Assembly: GCA_009809945.1 (NCBI GenBank)
Contig: WTPW01002243.1
Span: forward strand, 39,883-103,882
Reading direction: 5' to 3'
Source: Gigaspora margarita
Taxonomy: Eukaryota > Glomeromycota > Glomeromycetes > Diversisporales > Gigasporaceae
Length of the DNA stretch: 64,000 nucleotides
A program made the position numbers and the translations under genes. Below, piece by piece: positions 13,245-27,227 of this stretch (the stretch's first letter is position 1; each line of letters begins with the position of its first letter). The notes beneath the pieces were generated by a model. That model saw only the letters and a program-made list of their open reading frames with translations. It was not told the DNA's origin and searched no databases.

Positions 13245-13690
13245 CACATATAATATGGTACAAGATATCTATACTCAACAATTATGTAACGTGTTTCAAT
13301 TTTTTAAATGGCTATAACTTTTTATCTAAGAAGTTTTAAAAAAATCTGACCAGTAACTTTGTGAAGCTATATTAGCTCTACATGTATGCCAAATATCTTT
13401 TCAAATCTCATCACTGTAAAAAGTTTTAGCGATTTGAAAATTGAAATTTTATATGTAAATTTACAAATTTACATATAAAATTTTAATTTTCAAATCGCTA
13501 AAACTTTTTACAGTGATGAGATTTTGAAAAGATATTTGGCATATATGTAGAGCTAATATAGCTTCACAAAGTTACTGGTCAGATTTTTTTAAAACTTCTT
13601 AGATAAAAAGTTATAGCCATTTAAAAAATTGAAACATGTCACATGATTGTTGAGTATAGATGTCTTGCACTATATTTAGTACTATAAATT
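13245..13690. repeat. Near-perfect long palindrome (arms ~215 bp)
   Basis: A single inverted repeat centred near 13462 (GTAAATTTACAAATTTAC). The left arm runs from about 13258 (TGGTACAAGATATCTATACT) and the right arm ends near 13680. The arms differ at only a few positions. No coding frame. Long near-perfect palindromes are unstable, so this is either young or under gene conversion. Confidence 0.85.
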
Positions 13691-13837
13691 TATTTTAGTA
13701 AACTTAAACCAAAATATCTAAATGTTATATATTATATTTTTGTAATAATATTATATTTTTGTAATAACTCTATATACTTATCTATAATAAAGATTGTATA
13801 AATCTATTTGTCACTGGCAGTGACAGTTACTAGAGTG

Positions 13838-14090
13838 TGATTGACCAATTAGATCAAAGGATCATGTGTAATGTAAAAAAGCAAAAACTTTAATTTTTTT
13901 GAAAAATCACTTCTAACTTAAAATTTTGTCTATGAACCTACTTTTTTTTATGTGAAAAAAAATTCCTTGCGAAATTTTACTATATACTAAGCTTCCCCAA
14001 CTCTAACTATAGCTCTAACCCTGACCCTAACAATAGTAAGTTTTGATGCTTTGTTTTGTTTTGATAATAAAGTTACACAATCTAATTGGT
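13838..14090. repeat. MITE-like element, telomere-like family
   Basis: Short TIR GACCAATTAGA at about 13839 and TCTAATTGGTC near 14080. The interior carries CTTCTAACTTAAAATTTTGT, AAATTTTACTATATA and CTAACCCTGACCCTAAC, matching 6050-6395 in order. Confidence 0.6.
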
Positions 14091-14287
14091 CGATCATGTT
14101 CCAGTAACATTTTTTCATAAAGATTAACCAAAATTTTAGTATTGAAGTTTGTAAAAAAAAAACCAAAAAATCAAAATTAAACTTTGTTGCAGATTAAACT
14201 TTATTATAAATAAACAAAACTTTTAAATTCTTTATTAGTTCAAAAATTGATTAGATTTTATTTAAAAAAAATAAAATATTTTTTACT

Positions 14288-15286
14288 ATATCAGGCTTAG
14301 GACATGTCCCTTTCATTGCTGTCTATAATTAAAATTTTTTAAAAAACATATGAATTTACTATATAAATTTGAGCTAAGATTCTTTTAAATCTAACTTATT
14401 AACTTTAAATTAAATTTTTCGGATATATAGAACAAGGGGAGAAGAAAAAATTGAGCCTAAAAATTGAATTAAAATTTTGCCAATTTTGTACAAAACGAAA
14501 ATATAACTTCGCCACAATCAAGTATTTACCAATTTTAAGATGATGAGTATGTGTAAAAACATGTCCTGAACAACTTAGTCGACAGAAGTAGGTCACCTTG
14601 TAAGAAAAATGGGTTATCTATGTTATAAAGTCAAAATTTTTGGGTTTTCAATATAAAACCCCTTTTTTGTCAAGATAACATGCTTTGGGCTTCTAAGTAA
14701 ACTTGTTCAGCAGGTAATTCTACTCATATCAAGGTTTTCTCGGACCTTTTACTAAGTAAAAAATGGGTTTAAAGTTGGAAAAAAAATTTTTTTTCGAACA
14801 AAAAAATTTTTTTTTTAGAAAAAATTTTTTCCCCTAACTTTAAACCCATTTTTTACTTAGTAAAAGGTCTGAGAAAACGTGTTTTAACCTTGATACAAGT
14901 AGAATTACCTGCTGAACAAGTTTACTTAGAGGCCCAAAGCATGTTATCTTGACAAAAAAAGGGTTTTATATTGAAAACCCAAAAATTTTGACTTTATAAC
15001 ATAGATAACCCATTTTTCTTACAAGGTAACCTACTTCTGTCGACTAAGTTGTTTAGGACGTGTTTTTACACATACTCATCATCTTAAAATTGGTAAATAC
15101 TTGATTGTGGCGAAGTTACATTTTCGTTTTGTACAAAATTGGCAAAATTTTAATTCAATTTTTAAGCTCAATTTTTTCTTCTCCCCTTGTTTTATATACC
15201 TGTTTAAAGTTAATAAGTTAGATTTACAAGGATCTTAGCTCAAAGTTATATAGTAAATTCATATTAGTTACAGGACATGTCCATCC
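14288..15286. repeat. 1-kb palindromic element ending in GGACATGTCC
   Basis: The arms, about 490 bases each, are nearly identical inverse copies around a centre near 14800, where a T/A-rich stretch (TTTTTTCGAACAAAAAAAT) lies. Both outer ends carry the self-complementary GGACATGTCC (14296-14305 and about 15272-15281). A short open frame at 14405-14596 on the minus strand is just one arm. Related ends occur at 27233-27320. Non-coding fold-back element. Confidence 0.85.
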
Positions 15287-15289
15287 CCG

Positions 15290-16235
15290 ATAATCTTATT
15301 AGTAATTTTTTGTTGTGTAATATAAATTGGCATGCCATTTTTTTTTACTGCTTTGATTAATTTATAACAAATAATATTCAATTTTAAACAAGTTTTACTT
15401 CGCGGGTTTCGTGCTTTTGTTTTGTGCCAGAAATACCCGTACTGCTTTATTTTTTATGAAATAAAATCAGGCCCAAAACTTGCAATTTTTTAACACAAAG
15501 GCCAAGATTCTCTTTGAAGTATTGCAAAGCAAGGTCAGCTTTGCTTTGATAATGATGGTGAATCAAGAGCATAACAACTCTTATTATTGACGAAAGGGCA
15601 CTTTAGTTGTGGCTTTAAAGCGTTTGCTAAGAGGTGCCTTTTTTCATAAGGTAGATTGGAGTTAATTCGAACTATTTTTACCTTTATTTCTCTTTGTAGA
15701 GTCTACGAAAAGGATCTTATTGCATGATCTAAATAATTATATGTGACAAAACAGATATTTAAAAAGATCTCTAAAGATCATTTAAGTTTTATTCTAAAAT
15801 TTTAAACTGTATACGAGTAACAAGATCTACATGAAGTTTGAAATATTTAAAGGCAAGTCGTGTGTATTCTAATAAAATTATTTTTAGTTTTAACAGATTT
15901 AACGTATTTTATTTAAAAATTTATTAGTTATACTTATTGCAGGGTGCGATATTGCAATGGTTGTACAGATCAATATATCAATAAGGTTTTGTTTTTTGAT
16001 GTTTCATTTTATTTGTTTTTTTTACTAGCGCTAATACTTTTCATTTTAAAATTTTGGAGTTAACGTTTTCTTCTTTTATAGGTTGGTTTTGTCATTTCTG
16101 CTTGGCGTTAGTTGTGGAATTGCCATTCTGGTGAGTTCGTGACCATTTTCTATGATGTTTTGCTTTGAGTTTCACGAAGCTACATGATGTGCAAGGGTAT
16201 AAGGTTTTTGCTTATTATCAAATATCTGTAGGGAT
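15290..16235. other. Intergenic stretch, nothing recognised
   Basis: Moderately AT-rich with somewhat more G than its surroundings (for example 15390-15470). No open frame of useful length, no repeat and no RNA gene that I can support. It leads directly into the satellite that follows. Confidence 0.4.
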
Positions 16236-17130
16236 GGACACAACTAGTGGAACAATTAAAATTGGATATCGTTATTGAACGTAAGACATTTACCCATTAT
16301 CAGTTATCAACGAATTGCATTGATGGGAATGCTAGTAGACCATTTAATTTTATGTTGTTGCGATGAAAGAATTGGAGTTGAAAAGGTGAATATAAAGCAT
16401 TCACTTACAGTATGTTCTACTGGCGTACCCCATCTCTGCAGATTTTTGATAATACTGTATAATGTTGGATTTTTTATGAAAAAGGAATCGAATTTAAAAG
16501 AATTAACATAAGGCATTTACTTTTATTAAAAATTTACAAAGATAGGAGAATGTTTAATACCAGATATTGTTATCAGAATGGAATCAAGTTAAAAAGGGTA
16601 AGTGTAAGACATTCACTTCTTATCAAAAACCTGCAGAGATGGGGCATGTTAGTAGAGCATTTAATGTTGGATGTTATACGATGAAAGAATTGAAGTTGAA
16701 AGATGAATAAGTATGCCCTATCTCTAAGGATTTTGTTAAAAGTTAAAAAGGATGAATATATGGCATGAACTTTTATCAAAAAACTACAGAGATGGGCACA
16801 CTGGTAAAAATTTTTTAATATCGCATATTGTTATCATAGTGGAATCAAGTTGAAAGGATAAATATAAGGCATTTACTTCTTATCAAAAACCTGCAGAATG
16901 GCAATTGTTTTTTCATTGTCATCTTTTTTGTTTAATATGTTTTTATCTATGTCTTTAATATTTGCTAGAAGCACGATAGTAGAACATTTAATATTATATG
17001 TTGTTATATGATGAGAGAATTTGAATTTAAAATGAATATAATGCATTCGCATATTTTCAAAAAACTGCAAAAATGGTATACTTGTGGGACATATAATATT
17101 GGCTGTTGTTTTGAAAAAGAAAGAGTTAAA
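16236..17130 (+). repeat. ~105-bp degenerate satellite block A
   Basis: Units share, in order: TTATCAAAAACCTGCAGAGATGGG, then AGTAGA(A/G)CATTTAAT, then GTTGGATGTTGTTAT, then GAATTGGAGTTGAAAA, then GGTGAATATAAGGCATT. At least six diverged copies can be followed. The four open frames within this stretch are repeat translations, not genes. The same unit occurs in reverse orientation at 43560-44010. Confidence 0.7.
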
Positions 17131-17650
17131 GAGTAAACATATGCTTGTGTTGAGAATCATTATAAAGATTGGACTTTAGAATGTCTCAAACAAAAACATG
17201 AACTTACAAAATGTTCAGAAGAAAGGTGGAAAATTTGAATTATTTTTTTTTTTTTTTGATCAGAAAATTTTGAATTTCAGTAATCATTAACTATTTTTTT
17301 TTTAAAAAAAAAAAAACTAGTGTTCCAGCATCTGCATATTGTCACAATCTGTTAGTAGAAGATAATGGAATTGGAGTTGAAGATTAGATATTCAGTTGAT
17401 AATGATCTCAAGACAATAAAAAAAAAGTTGTGAACGTTGATTTACTTAAAAATGATTTAATAATTAAAGGTTCTGAAAATTACTAATTGAGTTAGATTAA
17501 TAATATTATAAAATAGATCAATCATTGATCGATCAAAAAACAATTAATAAACATTTTAAATTTTAAATTAGTTTTGCTCAGTACTTGGAACTGAATTTAT
17601 TTTTTAAATCTGAATTTATTTAATTTATGACTCCTGGCTTTAGATATATA

Positions 17651-17893
17651 TGTGTGCCTAAATTGCCCATTTTAATAAAAAGTAAATATGGCATTTAGGC
17701 AGCTGAAATTAGTCTTATATAGTTTCGAAATTAATTTTCATATTTGCTGAAATTATTGCTAAAATTTTTTGAATCCTTTTTATCAAAATTCATCATATAG
17801 TATAATTATTTCAGATGGTTTCATATAAAAAATTTAGCAGTGCTGAAATGTTTGCCGAAAAAAAACTTTTTTTAAAAAATAATTTAGGCACAC
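17651..17893. repeat. 243-bp MITE-like element
   Basis: Ends TGTGTGCCTAAATT (17651) and AATTTAGGCACACA (17880-17893) are perfect inverse copies. The interior is AT-rich and non-coding, with TTTGCTGAAATTATTGC-like sub-repeats. Confidence 0.7.
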
Positions 17894-19260
17894 ATGTATG
17901 GCTTCAGATTTAATCTCAATTGTTAAATCGATATCCAGTTTTATTTTGACATATAAAATTGTATTTTATTTAAATGAAAACTGGCTCAAGATTTAAATTG
18001 TATCATCATTATATGTGTGCGCATGTACAGTACCGTGTAAAATACCCAGGTAAGATTTAATTTCACATGGTAAAAAATTTGATTTGTACCCTAGGTATCT
18101 TGTACAGTAGGGGGTATGTTGTGTAAAGGGTCTTTTGTAAAGAGCGCATAAGTAAAAAAAATTATTATTAGTAAATTGGCCCTTGATTTGTATCCGGTAC
18201 CGATCAAAGGGGTATCAAATTACGGTATCATCTATTTAATTGATTATGCACTTAGTGAAAAAAGGGAGTTGACTATTTAAAACAATAGATATCATTATGG
18301 GGTCTTTTATATGTTTATGTATCAGATTGTGCAAATTCGATGGATTCAGTTTTATATTCAGATTTGATTTGAATCCAAAGGAAATCAGATTTAAATCTGA
18401 AGGCCAAATCAAGTTTCAAACTTTAGTTTTGCTATCTAATTTGAACTAAAAAGATTTAATTAATAAGTTAGTGTTCTATTTATCAGTTATACTGGACCAA
18501 TAATTGATCCAATGATTGATTAAATTAATTAATAATGCTGCCCAAAACTTTATAGTTTTGGATTGACTGAAACCAAAATTACTAGTTTCAGATGTGTCAG
18601 TAAAGTAACTTATAGAAGTAATTGTTGGAGAAAGGGTAGTTATTGGGTATGTAGTAATTGTTGGGGAGTAATTGCCAGTTAAATAGTTGTCAAATAAATA
18701 ATATGTTGGGAATAGATAGTTGTTGAGAATGTAAATGGTCACCAGGTAAGTAGTTTTTTCAGAAAGAATTTGGTGAAATAGTTATTGGTGAAGGAAAATG
18801 GTATTGTTAGGAAGTACATTGCATTAGTTTGTTTATACTAAATTAAGTTATAAGACAAATTTGTCTTATGCTTTATACATAAACTTAGATTTGGAATTTT
18901 GATATAGTTTTAAACTTTTGGATTTTAGTTTTGAGCAGAATGTTGAAGGTTTGGTTTGGTTATTGGCCCCAAAGTAGTTTTAAACAGCATTATTAAAATT
19001 AATATATTTATGTACTTGAGCCTATAAATTATAATTGATCAATTATAGAACATATAATTGAATTTTAGTTGATCAAGTAAATTTTTTTTAATTAATTACT
19101 AATTAATTATTTTTTGTCAATTCAATTAACTAGTTTAGAGTTAGAGTTATTTTAGATAGAATGAATTTTTTTAGTTTTTATATGAAGATACTTTGAAATA
19201 TATAATGTACTATTTTGTTATATAATAATAAATTGCTAAAATTAATAACTTTAATTTTAT
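17894..19260. other. Intergenic, with short repeats
   Basis: 18025-18110 has an imperfect inverted pair around GTACAGTACCGTGTAAAATA, probably a tiny relic element. 18590-18760 is a degenerate GTAGTTATTG/GGTAGTAATTGTTGGGG repeat, which also explains the minus-strand open frame there. I see no real gene. Confidence 0.45.
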
Positions 19261-19345
19261 TGGTCAATATATAAATTTTTTTATTATATAATTCTCTTGC
19301 AATATCACAAGTTGTAAAAAATAACTATATTTTTTTATTTTATTT

Positions 19346-22300
19346 TCAAATATAATTGTGCAAATTATTTTTTTGGTACTGTTTAACTCTTTTTTCTGTC
19401 CAATCTGGAGAAATAGTATTAAGTTCCAATAATATTTCCTGAATTTTATCATCAGATATTGTATTACCATGTTCAAATAATCGTAAAAATATTGCTTTTT
19501 CTGCTTCTGTAGTAGTACAACATAAACATTTTAAAGGATTGGCCATAGAAGATGATGATGATGATGTTTGCTGTAATATTGAAGTATTTTGTTGAACAAT
19601 TGATTCTTGAACAGGGCTATCTATCTGATAATTTTTTTGTTTTTTTTATATTTTCAAGTTGAGTATAAGTATAACGATTTATATTTCATGCATGACATCC
19701 AGGGGTTTGAGGCTTAGTTTTGTATATATCCTGTGCAAGCACTTTTTGAAAGCGTAATTTGCCAGTCTCATAAAAGCAAAGAATGTTTTTAATGCCCTCA
19801 TTGCTAATTTCTGGTGCATCTTCAAACAAGTAATGTGTTGCAGGATTTGGAAGATTGAAAGCAGATAACAAATTTGCAACTAGGGACCAAAGTGATTCTT
19901 TACGTGACTTAATTGCATGAGAACTTGGCCCATTACAAAATCATCAACATATTCTGCAAGAAGAATTGATTGATAATCTCTCTCATTCTGAGCTGCTTTA
20001 ATTTTTAGCATCATAGTTTCTTGGTCATTAATATTACCAGTTATATTTTGTTTAATAAATTTTACTCCATATGTTTCAAGTGCTTCATCAAAAGCAAAAT
20101 AATGTCCTTCACTAGTAAGATTTATTGAACATACTATTTGTAATAATTTTTGTAGCTGCAAATTATCATGAACCTGGGCTAAAAAGTGTGCTACAGAACT
20201 TGCATATTTGAATTTTCCAGCTACAGGAAAAAGAGGTGCAAATGCAGCCAAATTTGCTATCTGCATGCTATAGTTTCCTCTTCTAATTCCAATTTATGAT
20301 CTATAAAGTACCCTGTCCAGCAAAAGAAGAGATACCATATTTTTATCAGATTATTATTACTATCTAAAATATTACTCATTGTTTTTTCTTCTTTTTTAAC
20401 ATGTTGACACAATGCAATTCCAACTGCTACCCATATTAATTCTAAAACATGACATGTTGCTCGATAATCTACTACATGCTCAAACTTTCCTAGATATCAT
20501 ACTCCAAGAGTTGCTGCAAGATTAAATATACCATATCCAGAAAATATTGTAATTAAAGTACCGCACATAACTTTAGATGTGTGCTACTGCCCCAAAAGAA
20601 GTTGAACATCATTGTGAGTTTCTTTATAAGAAATTAATCTTCCAAAAATTGCTTGATTACATGCAATATATAGATGCTCATTACAACTTTGAGGTAAATC
20701 TTTACGATACATTTCACATGCTGCATGAACATTATTATTGCAATTGGGTGGATCACTAGGCTTTAATATTATAATATTTGGTGGTGAAATATTGCATTCT
20801 GTTTGGTAATTTCAAAATGTACATCCTCCATTTCAAAATCATTTACATGACTCTCTAACATTTTATTTAAAATTAATTCATAGTTCTTTAAAAGATCATT
20901 AGTAGTTGAAGATGCTCCAAATAGTGGTTGATTAATAGATCCATAACTTTCAATTAAATAGTCAGGTGAGGTAGAACGATCAAACTGAAATACTATTCGT
21001 AATGTTGCATGTGAAGTTTGTTGTGTAATATCATAAATATTGCCATATGAAAATGTAGAGGCTTTAAAATCAATATTATCTATTACTGTAAGATTCCAAA
21101 TATTTGGTCCTTCTATTAGATTTTTTCTAGGATCTATACTAGATGTTTTAAGATGATTTTTATGTCTTTTAGTATATGCAATAACAGATGCTGAATGAAG
21201 AATTTCTCGTAAATGTGGCAATAATTTTGGATTTTGACATATTGATGATATAATAGTTGAAAGCCAAATCTTTGCTCCAGAAAAAGCATTAGTATGTAGT
21301 ATTGAAGTTAATAAAGTAGTAGTTCTTGATATTTGATTTGTATCATATGACTTTAGAGAAACTCCACATTGACGTCTTTTGTTATTAGCAACCTTTTGTT
21401 TATGTTGTTGCAATACTGTAAGAAGAGATTGAAAAAAGGTACAGATAATATTAGGTAATGCATTAAAGTATTTTTCATATGAGCTTGGGTTTTCTAAATG
21501 GTTTATATTTTCTTTAATTTCAAAACGTGAATGTAAAATTTCTTTTCCTAATTTTTTACCCATTGTTAAAGCTTTTTTTAAAGTTATTATATGGGGCTTT
21601 TCTCTAGTTAATCTATTTAATTCAATTTTTTCATTTTTAATGCTGTTTTAACTACTAACTTACTCAGAGATTTTGTTGGTTTTATTTTCTCATCTATTAT
21701 TCTATTATTAAAAATAGTTAATGCTAGGGATATTTTGGATAAAAGTTTTTCTTGCAACTCATAATTATCTAAATCTGCTACTGATATTATCCATTTTCCA
21801 ATAAGCTTTAGAGCATCACTAGCATTATTATGATGTTTTTCAAGTTTAGTACATGATTGGAATTTTTTGGTTTTACCAGGTCTTTCATACAAATGCCCAC
21901 CATTTTGTTGAAAACACTCTGAGCAGATATAACATGCACGATAGCCAGAAATTGATTGTTTTGTAAGATTTCTCTCAGAAAATGCAGGACAGTCCAAAAC
22001 TCCAATACAAAGTACTTGAATATTCCATTCATTTATTTTCCATGAATGCTCTGTATAACAATTGCCATAGCTAAAAAAACATTTTTTTTTATTACAGAAA
22101 AGACAAATACGAAAATTAATAATACTTTTATCAACTGAATTTGATTGTTTCAAACCTTCAGTATGAAGTTGATTCTGATCAAACAGAAAATGATAATAGC
22201 ATACACCAAGTCGATCAAGTACATTTGCATTTTCTTCCTATACTCCTATTGCTTGTCAAAATTGCCATAAATTTGTTGTATTATTGCCTTGAATATTTTC

Positions 22301-22671
22301 AACTGCACATGCATTTATTTCCCATGTTCCTACCATTTGTCGCAATTAACATAATTTAGTTGTACTATTGCAATACTTTATTTTACCTTATATAATATCT
22401 ATAATTATACATGGTGTTAAATTAAGAAGTTGTACAGGAATTTCTTCAATTTCTATATCTGTTTCATCATCAATTGTTGGAAGAAGTTCTTCTTGAAATT
22501 GGTATCTTCAGATTCAATCTCATAAAAGTTAATATTTTCATTTTCATCATTGAGTAATAAGGCTTGTGCATTTTTAAGAATAATAGGATTGATTGTAAAG
22601 GTCTCTTCATAGTTTTCATTTAAATCATCATACTCTTCTAAGTAAGTATATTCCAAATCACACTCTTCCAA
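19346..22671 (-). pseudogene. Broken multi-fragment gene, unknown family
   Basis: Several consecutive minus-strand open pieces look like one gene shattered by frameshifts and stops. From 5' to 3' they are: an acidic leader (22453-22671); a cysteine-containing part with CLFC and CYIC motifs (21617-22153); the longest piece (20769-21563, 264 codons); a middle part around 20280-20480 with hydrophobic and WTGYF-like residues; 19880-20266; 19686-19871; and a last piece (19346-19546) whose end, with TEKRVKQYQKNN, resembles a helix-turn-helix recognition helix. The order, spacing and lack of intervening repeats support a single ancestor of more than 900 residues. The CxxC pairs plus a possible DNA-binding tail would fit a transposon-derived or repeat-family protein, but I do not recognise it. 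No intact product is possible. Confidence 0.55.
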
Positions 22672-22679
22672 GTAAGTAT

Positions 22680-23780
22680 ATTCAAAATCAGTTATTTTTA
22701 AATGTATTATTGTTTGAAAACTTATATAATTTAACTAATAGTTTTTGATTAAATTATTTTTTCAAGAAATCAAGATTACTATAGTAGAAATTATACTTTG
22801 AATAAAAAGACTATTTATATATATTTTTTTTTTTGAATTTTTGTATTATTTTATTTTATACATATATTTGTTTAGCTTCAATTTGTAGAATAGAAAAACT
22901 AATACATGTTGCAATTCAACTAATGTTTCAGATAAAACATTTATGAAACATTTCTAAAATATTACTCAGATGTTAGGATTTGCAGAAAATTTGTAGAGTA
23001 GTAAAAATCTAAACATTCTAGTACTACTATAGCAAAATATATTATTTAGTATGAAACATTTTCAACACAATTATGTAATTATTTATTACTTTATTAATTA
23101 TAATCTTAATACAGTTTCAAAGTTGAAACATTTTGTCTTAAAAAAATGAAATTCTATATTTCAAAGTATTATGATTGCACAACTATTTGTTTTATTAATA
23201 GTATTATCCCTTACATGATGTAAAAGATAATGTTTGAAATTAAAGCTTTGTTTGATATAAAAATATTTGAACTTTTATTTTATTTAATAATATTACAAAT
23301 ATATAAAATAAATTTTAATAAAAATACATGCTCTTTGTAAATACATATTAATATATCATTACCGTGATTTGTTATTACAGGTATTTGACATATTAAACAC
23401 TTTGAATACCATTTAACATGCCAGTAGCTTTCTATTCTCATTGATATCATCTGATCATTACCTCTTTAAGCTTAAATTAAACTAGATACTGGGCCTGTCG
23501 TTAAATGACAGGTTTCGTTTGCAATAACATAAATAATTTTCTATTTTCTATTTCATATTAAACTATTGTAATATATCGTTACATATCATTACATTTTATT
23601 ATATTACAAATATATTGCATTTACGTTATGTTAATTAAATTAAAAGAAAAAAAAATAAATAAGCTTTCGAATGTTTAATTTAAACATACCTTTTTCATTT
23701 TTTTCATTATATGGAATATACAATTTTTCACTTGTAAAATCTTTGATCATATTAAAAACACTTATTTGTCAATTTAATAG
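22680..23780. other. AT-rich stretch without supported gene
   Basis: Only a short perfect hairpin stands out, CCTGTCGTTAAATGACAGG at about 23495-23513. Nothing else is supportable. Confidence 0.4.
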
Positions 23781-23784
23781 ATCA

Positions 23785-24312
23785 AAATAATATAATTAAT
23801 ATTTAACTGCACTTAAATATCCAAGTGATTCACAAGTCAACTTGACACGATTCAATTTGAAATAAATATAATTAATAATATTTAACTGCACTTAAATCCA
23901 AGCGATTCACAAGTCAAATTGAAGCAATTCAAATTCGAAATAAATATAATTAATATTTAACTGTGCTAAAAAATCCAAGCGATTTACAAGTCAAATCGAC
24001 ATGATTCAAATTTGAAATAAATATAATTAATATTTAACTTAAGTGATTCACAAGTTAAATCGACATGATTTGAATTTGTATTATATCATATCTCATAACT
24101 TTTATTTATTTTTCTATCACTTCCTTTTGAATTCCTTTTATAAATCTGACCCTATGTATTCCTTCTCTTGCGAAATAAATATAATTAATATTTAACTGCA
24201 CCTAAAAATCCAAGTGATTCACAAGTCAAATCGGCATGATTCGATTTGAAATAAATATAATTAATATTTAACTGCACTTAAAAATCCAAATCGACACGAT
24301 TCGAATACTAGA
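23785..24312. repeat. ~77-bp minisatellite, six copies
   Basis: Units begin AAATAAATATAATTAATATT and continue TAACTGCACTTAAAAATCCA, AGCGATTCACAAGTC, AAATCGACACGATTC. Copies start near 23792, 23861, 23938, 24016, 24171 and 24248. 24080-24170 interrupts the array with unrelated sequence, and the fourth and sixth copies are shortened. Non-coding. Confidence 0.85.
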
Positions 24313-24329
24313 CACATAACCAAAATTTA

Positions 24330-27225
24330 AATGTTTGGTTAACTCATAATTTTAGAATTTATTATGTTGGTGTAATTAAAAACTTCACACAAGTAAAATA
24401 GTCTAGGGATGCAAGCTTATATTATTATAAGATAATTTTTGCTGTGCACCAAGTAATGAAGCATGCTAGCAAGACAAAACCTGGTGAAAATTTTTATTTT
24501 TATATCTAGATTCCTTATGGACCATTGATACTATTCCTGATGGGATTATAAAAAAAATTGTTTTAAGTACCGTTTCTGTTAAGTTCTAAAAAATTATACT
24601 ATTTTTGAAACATAAAGATGTCATAAAATTTGGTAGGCCCAGCCTGATTATACAGTATGATTAACACATAACACAAATAACAACAAAGAATCAAAAATAG
24701 TTTGATAGAAATTAGTATCGTTCATTGAGTAAAATTTTTTAACTCAAAATATCTTCAGACACATAATTCAGAGAGCTATAATTAAATGAATATATATCTG
24801 ATATATACACAGCTTTTATATTCGATAAAAAGATTTTTTTTAATTAGTTTTATAGTTTTATAATTAAAAATTTTTTTGCTTTAGCTCTTAAAATTTATAA
24901 ATTAATCATGGGTCATGATTTCATTATAACTGAGCAAAGCCATGTGAATCGACTTCTAAATTCTAGTCAGGAACAATATGTAACAGTAAATCAATTTGTT
25001 TTTTTATCCCATTGGGAACAGTCCCAATACTATAATTTCCTAACACTACAATTTTCTGATACTGCAGACTATTATTAATGTCAGTTTTCACTTGAATTAA
25101 CACTGAATTGACTATTCAATAATTTTGAGTGCTAATGTGCTTTTAAAACACTCTATTCATTAATGGCATTATCAACTACTGTTTGTAAAAAAAACAATAC
25201 CATATACAAATCTTTTGAATTGTATTTTAAAATTTTATTACATTAAAAAAAAACATAGGCTGTCAATACTTTTAAATATCATATTATGCTTACTTTGGCG
25301 ATAACGACTTCTAAATCCAAGAAAGTTAGCTTAGTTTTTTAATATCAGGCTAGTTCATAGGCTTTCCAATTGTCCAGATAAAGAGAAACTGCTGAAATAT
25401 GCTCAGTCTCTATCGCTATCTTCAGGTTCTCACCTTTTTCTTTTTCTAGTGCAAAACAAAATTATAAATAATTTCATTATTCATATAATTACTATGCTAA
25501 AATTTTTTTAGCAAAAGCATATTGATAATAGCGAGCCATAACTTTTTTCTTTTTTTCTAGACGATAGGTTGTAGATTTTTTGGAGAAAGCAACTGCTGAA
25601 CATTTAGCTGTCACACCAAATAGTCATGAATTTCGTTAGTAGCCACTCCTACAAAATCATTGGCGAGCGTTCACAGAATACTAAAAAGGGTTACTTAAAT
25701 TATTTTGGTAAATCTTCAACTACTCGAAAGGATTTGCTCTTGTTTTTTCGACTAATTACAGTAACTAAGGGCAAATAGTTAACAAACAAAATCAAGCCAA
25801 GAGAAAAAGTATGCTAACAACTTACCATCATCATATCAATTTTATCTCTTTTGATTACTCGTCTATATTCTGTAAACATCGAAGTATATATAAGAACTCT
25901 CTTATTAACATACCATTAATCTCATCTCTACATAATTAGTTGGAGCCAAACAAAATTTGGCAAAGTAGAATTACAGTATTGACAATTCCTTCTTTTCTCG
26001 GTTCTATTTTTGCTAATTCACCCTAATTTGGTCATTATCAAGTCAAGAAGGGTCCCTTTTTCAAAAGCCCCCTTAAACAAAGCAAATCCGTATATCTATA
26101 TCTGAAGATATTCTTGAAGCTTTTCGTAAACCTACAATTTTAGGTCTATAAAGTATCCAAGGTTGAATTGAATTTATATCAACTTTTGTAATACCAATAA
26201 TCGTTGTCTACTATGATTAAGACACAAAATTTGACTTCTGAATATTTTAGTAATAAATCAAGTACTTGCTCATGGTCAAATCACAAGTCCCAGTTTGTGT
26301 TGTAAACTACAATAAAAATAAAAATGTAATCGCAAAACAAAATGAATTACAATAACAAGCATGACGTGCCACCAAATTTTTTCATATAAATGAACAAAAC
26401 CTTCATGTCAGGAGATTTCCTAATGAATTAAGGATTGTTTTGAGTTAAAAAAAAATTCTGATAAAAACACGTTTATAGAATACACATAGTTTGACTTCAT
26501 CAGTATCAAACCTTATCAACTCACTGCGATTGTTGCACTATGTTTTTACTAGAATAATATGCCTATTACAATTAAGGGGAAATAGTACCTCATGATGAAA
26601 AAAATATGAAAGGAGATAAAACAAATATGTTTTAGTTCTGTTGCTTCAAAAAGGTCAAATTGTTATACTATACAAATCTGATCATGTTACTGGATTCTAT
26701 ACAAGCCAAATCGTGCTCAGATCTATTTGTGATAAAGGAAAACTTGCTAATATGACTAAAGGGAAGCTAGCAAAAAAGAAAGATGACTGAATTAATAAAA
26801 GTATAAAACAGGCATTTTTTTATATATGGCATTTAAAAATCTTTAATTGTTTAACCTTTGGTAAAGTGTAAATCATTGAAATGACTGCTGCGAATTATTT
26901 GTAAAGGAAGTAGTATGGTAAAATAGACTGTTAAGAGATAGTTAGTTGCTGTAAAATTGATCAGAAGCTTATTTGCTATGTATTACAGGGGTTAGTGTAC
27001 TCTAACTTCGAGTAAAGATTCTCTTTGAACTAATGAAAGTTAAAAATCAAAATTTTGTAGTTTAATAACAAAGCTTTCAAACTATATTTTTGACTTAATA
27101 AACAATAGTCAAATGGTTTTACAAATTTGAGGCTATCATAAAAAGAACCTTTTGCAAGGGCAAAATTTCTATATGAAAATTGAATGATCAACATTTAAAT
27201 GATTATATGAGCAACATTTCGAACC
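24330..27225. other. Long stretch with no recognisable gene
   Basis: Nearly 2.9 kb without an open frame of 60 codons on either strand, without arrays and without clear inverted repeats. Composition between 25300 and 26800 is a little less AT-biased, and there are polypyrimidine-AG sites (TTTTTTTCTAG near 25551), so a gene of very short exons cannot be excluded. I cannot support one. Confidence 0.4.
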
Positions 27226-27227
27226 CC

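Noticed and set aside
16275..17160. Several 60-95-codon frames on both strands
   Set aside because: They are translations of the ~105-bp satellite.
18476..18742. 88-codon minus-strand frame rich in Thr/Tyr/Ser
   Set aside because: Derived from short GTAGTTATTG-like repeats.
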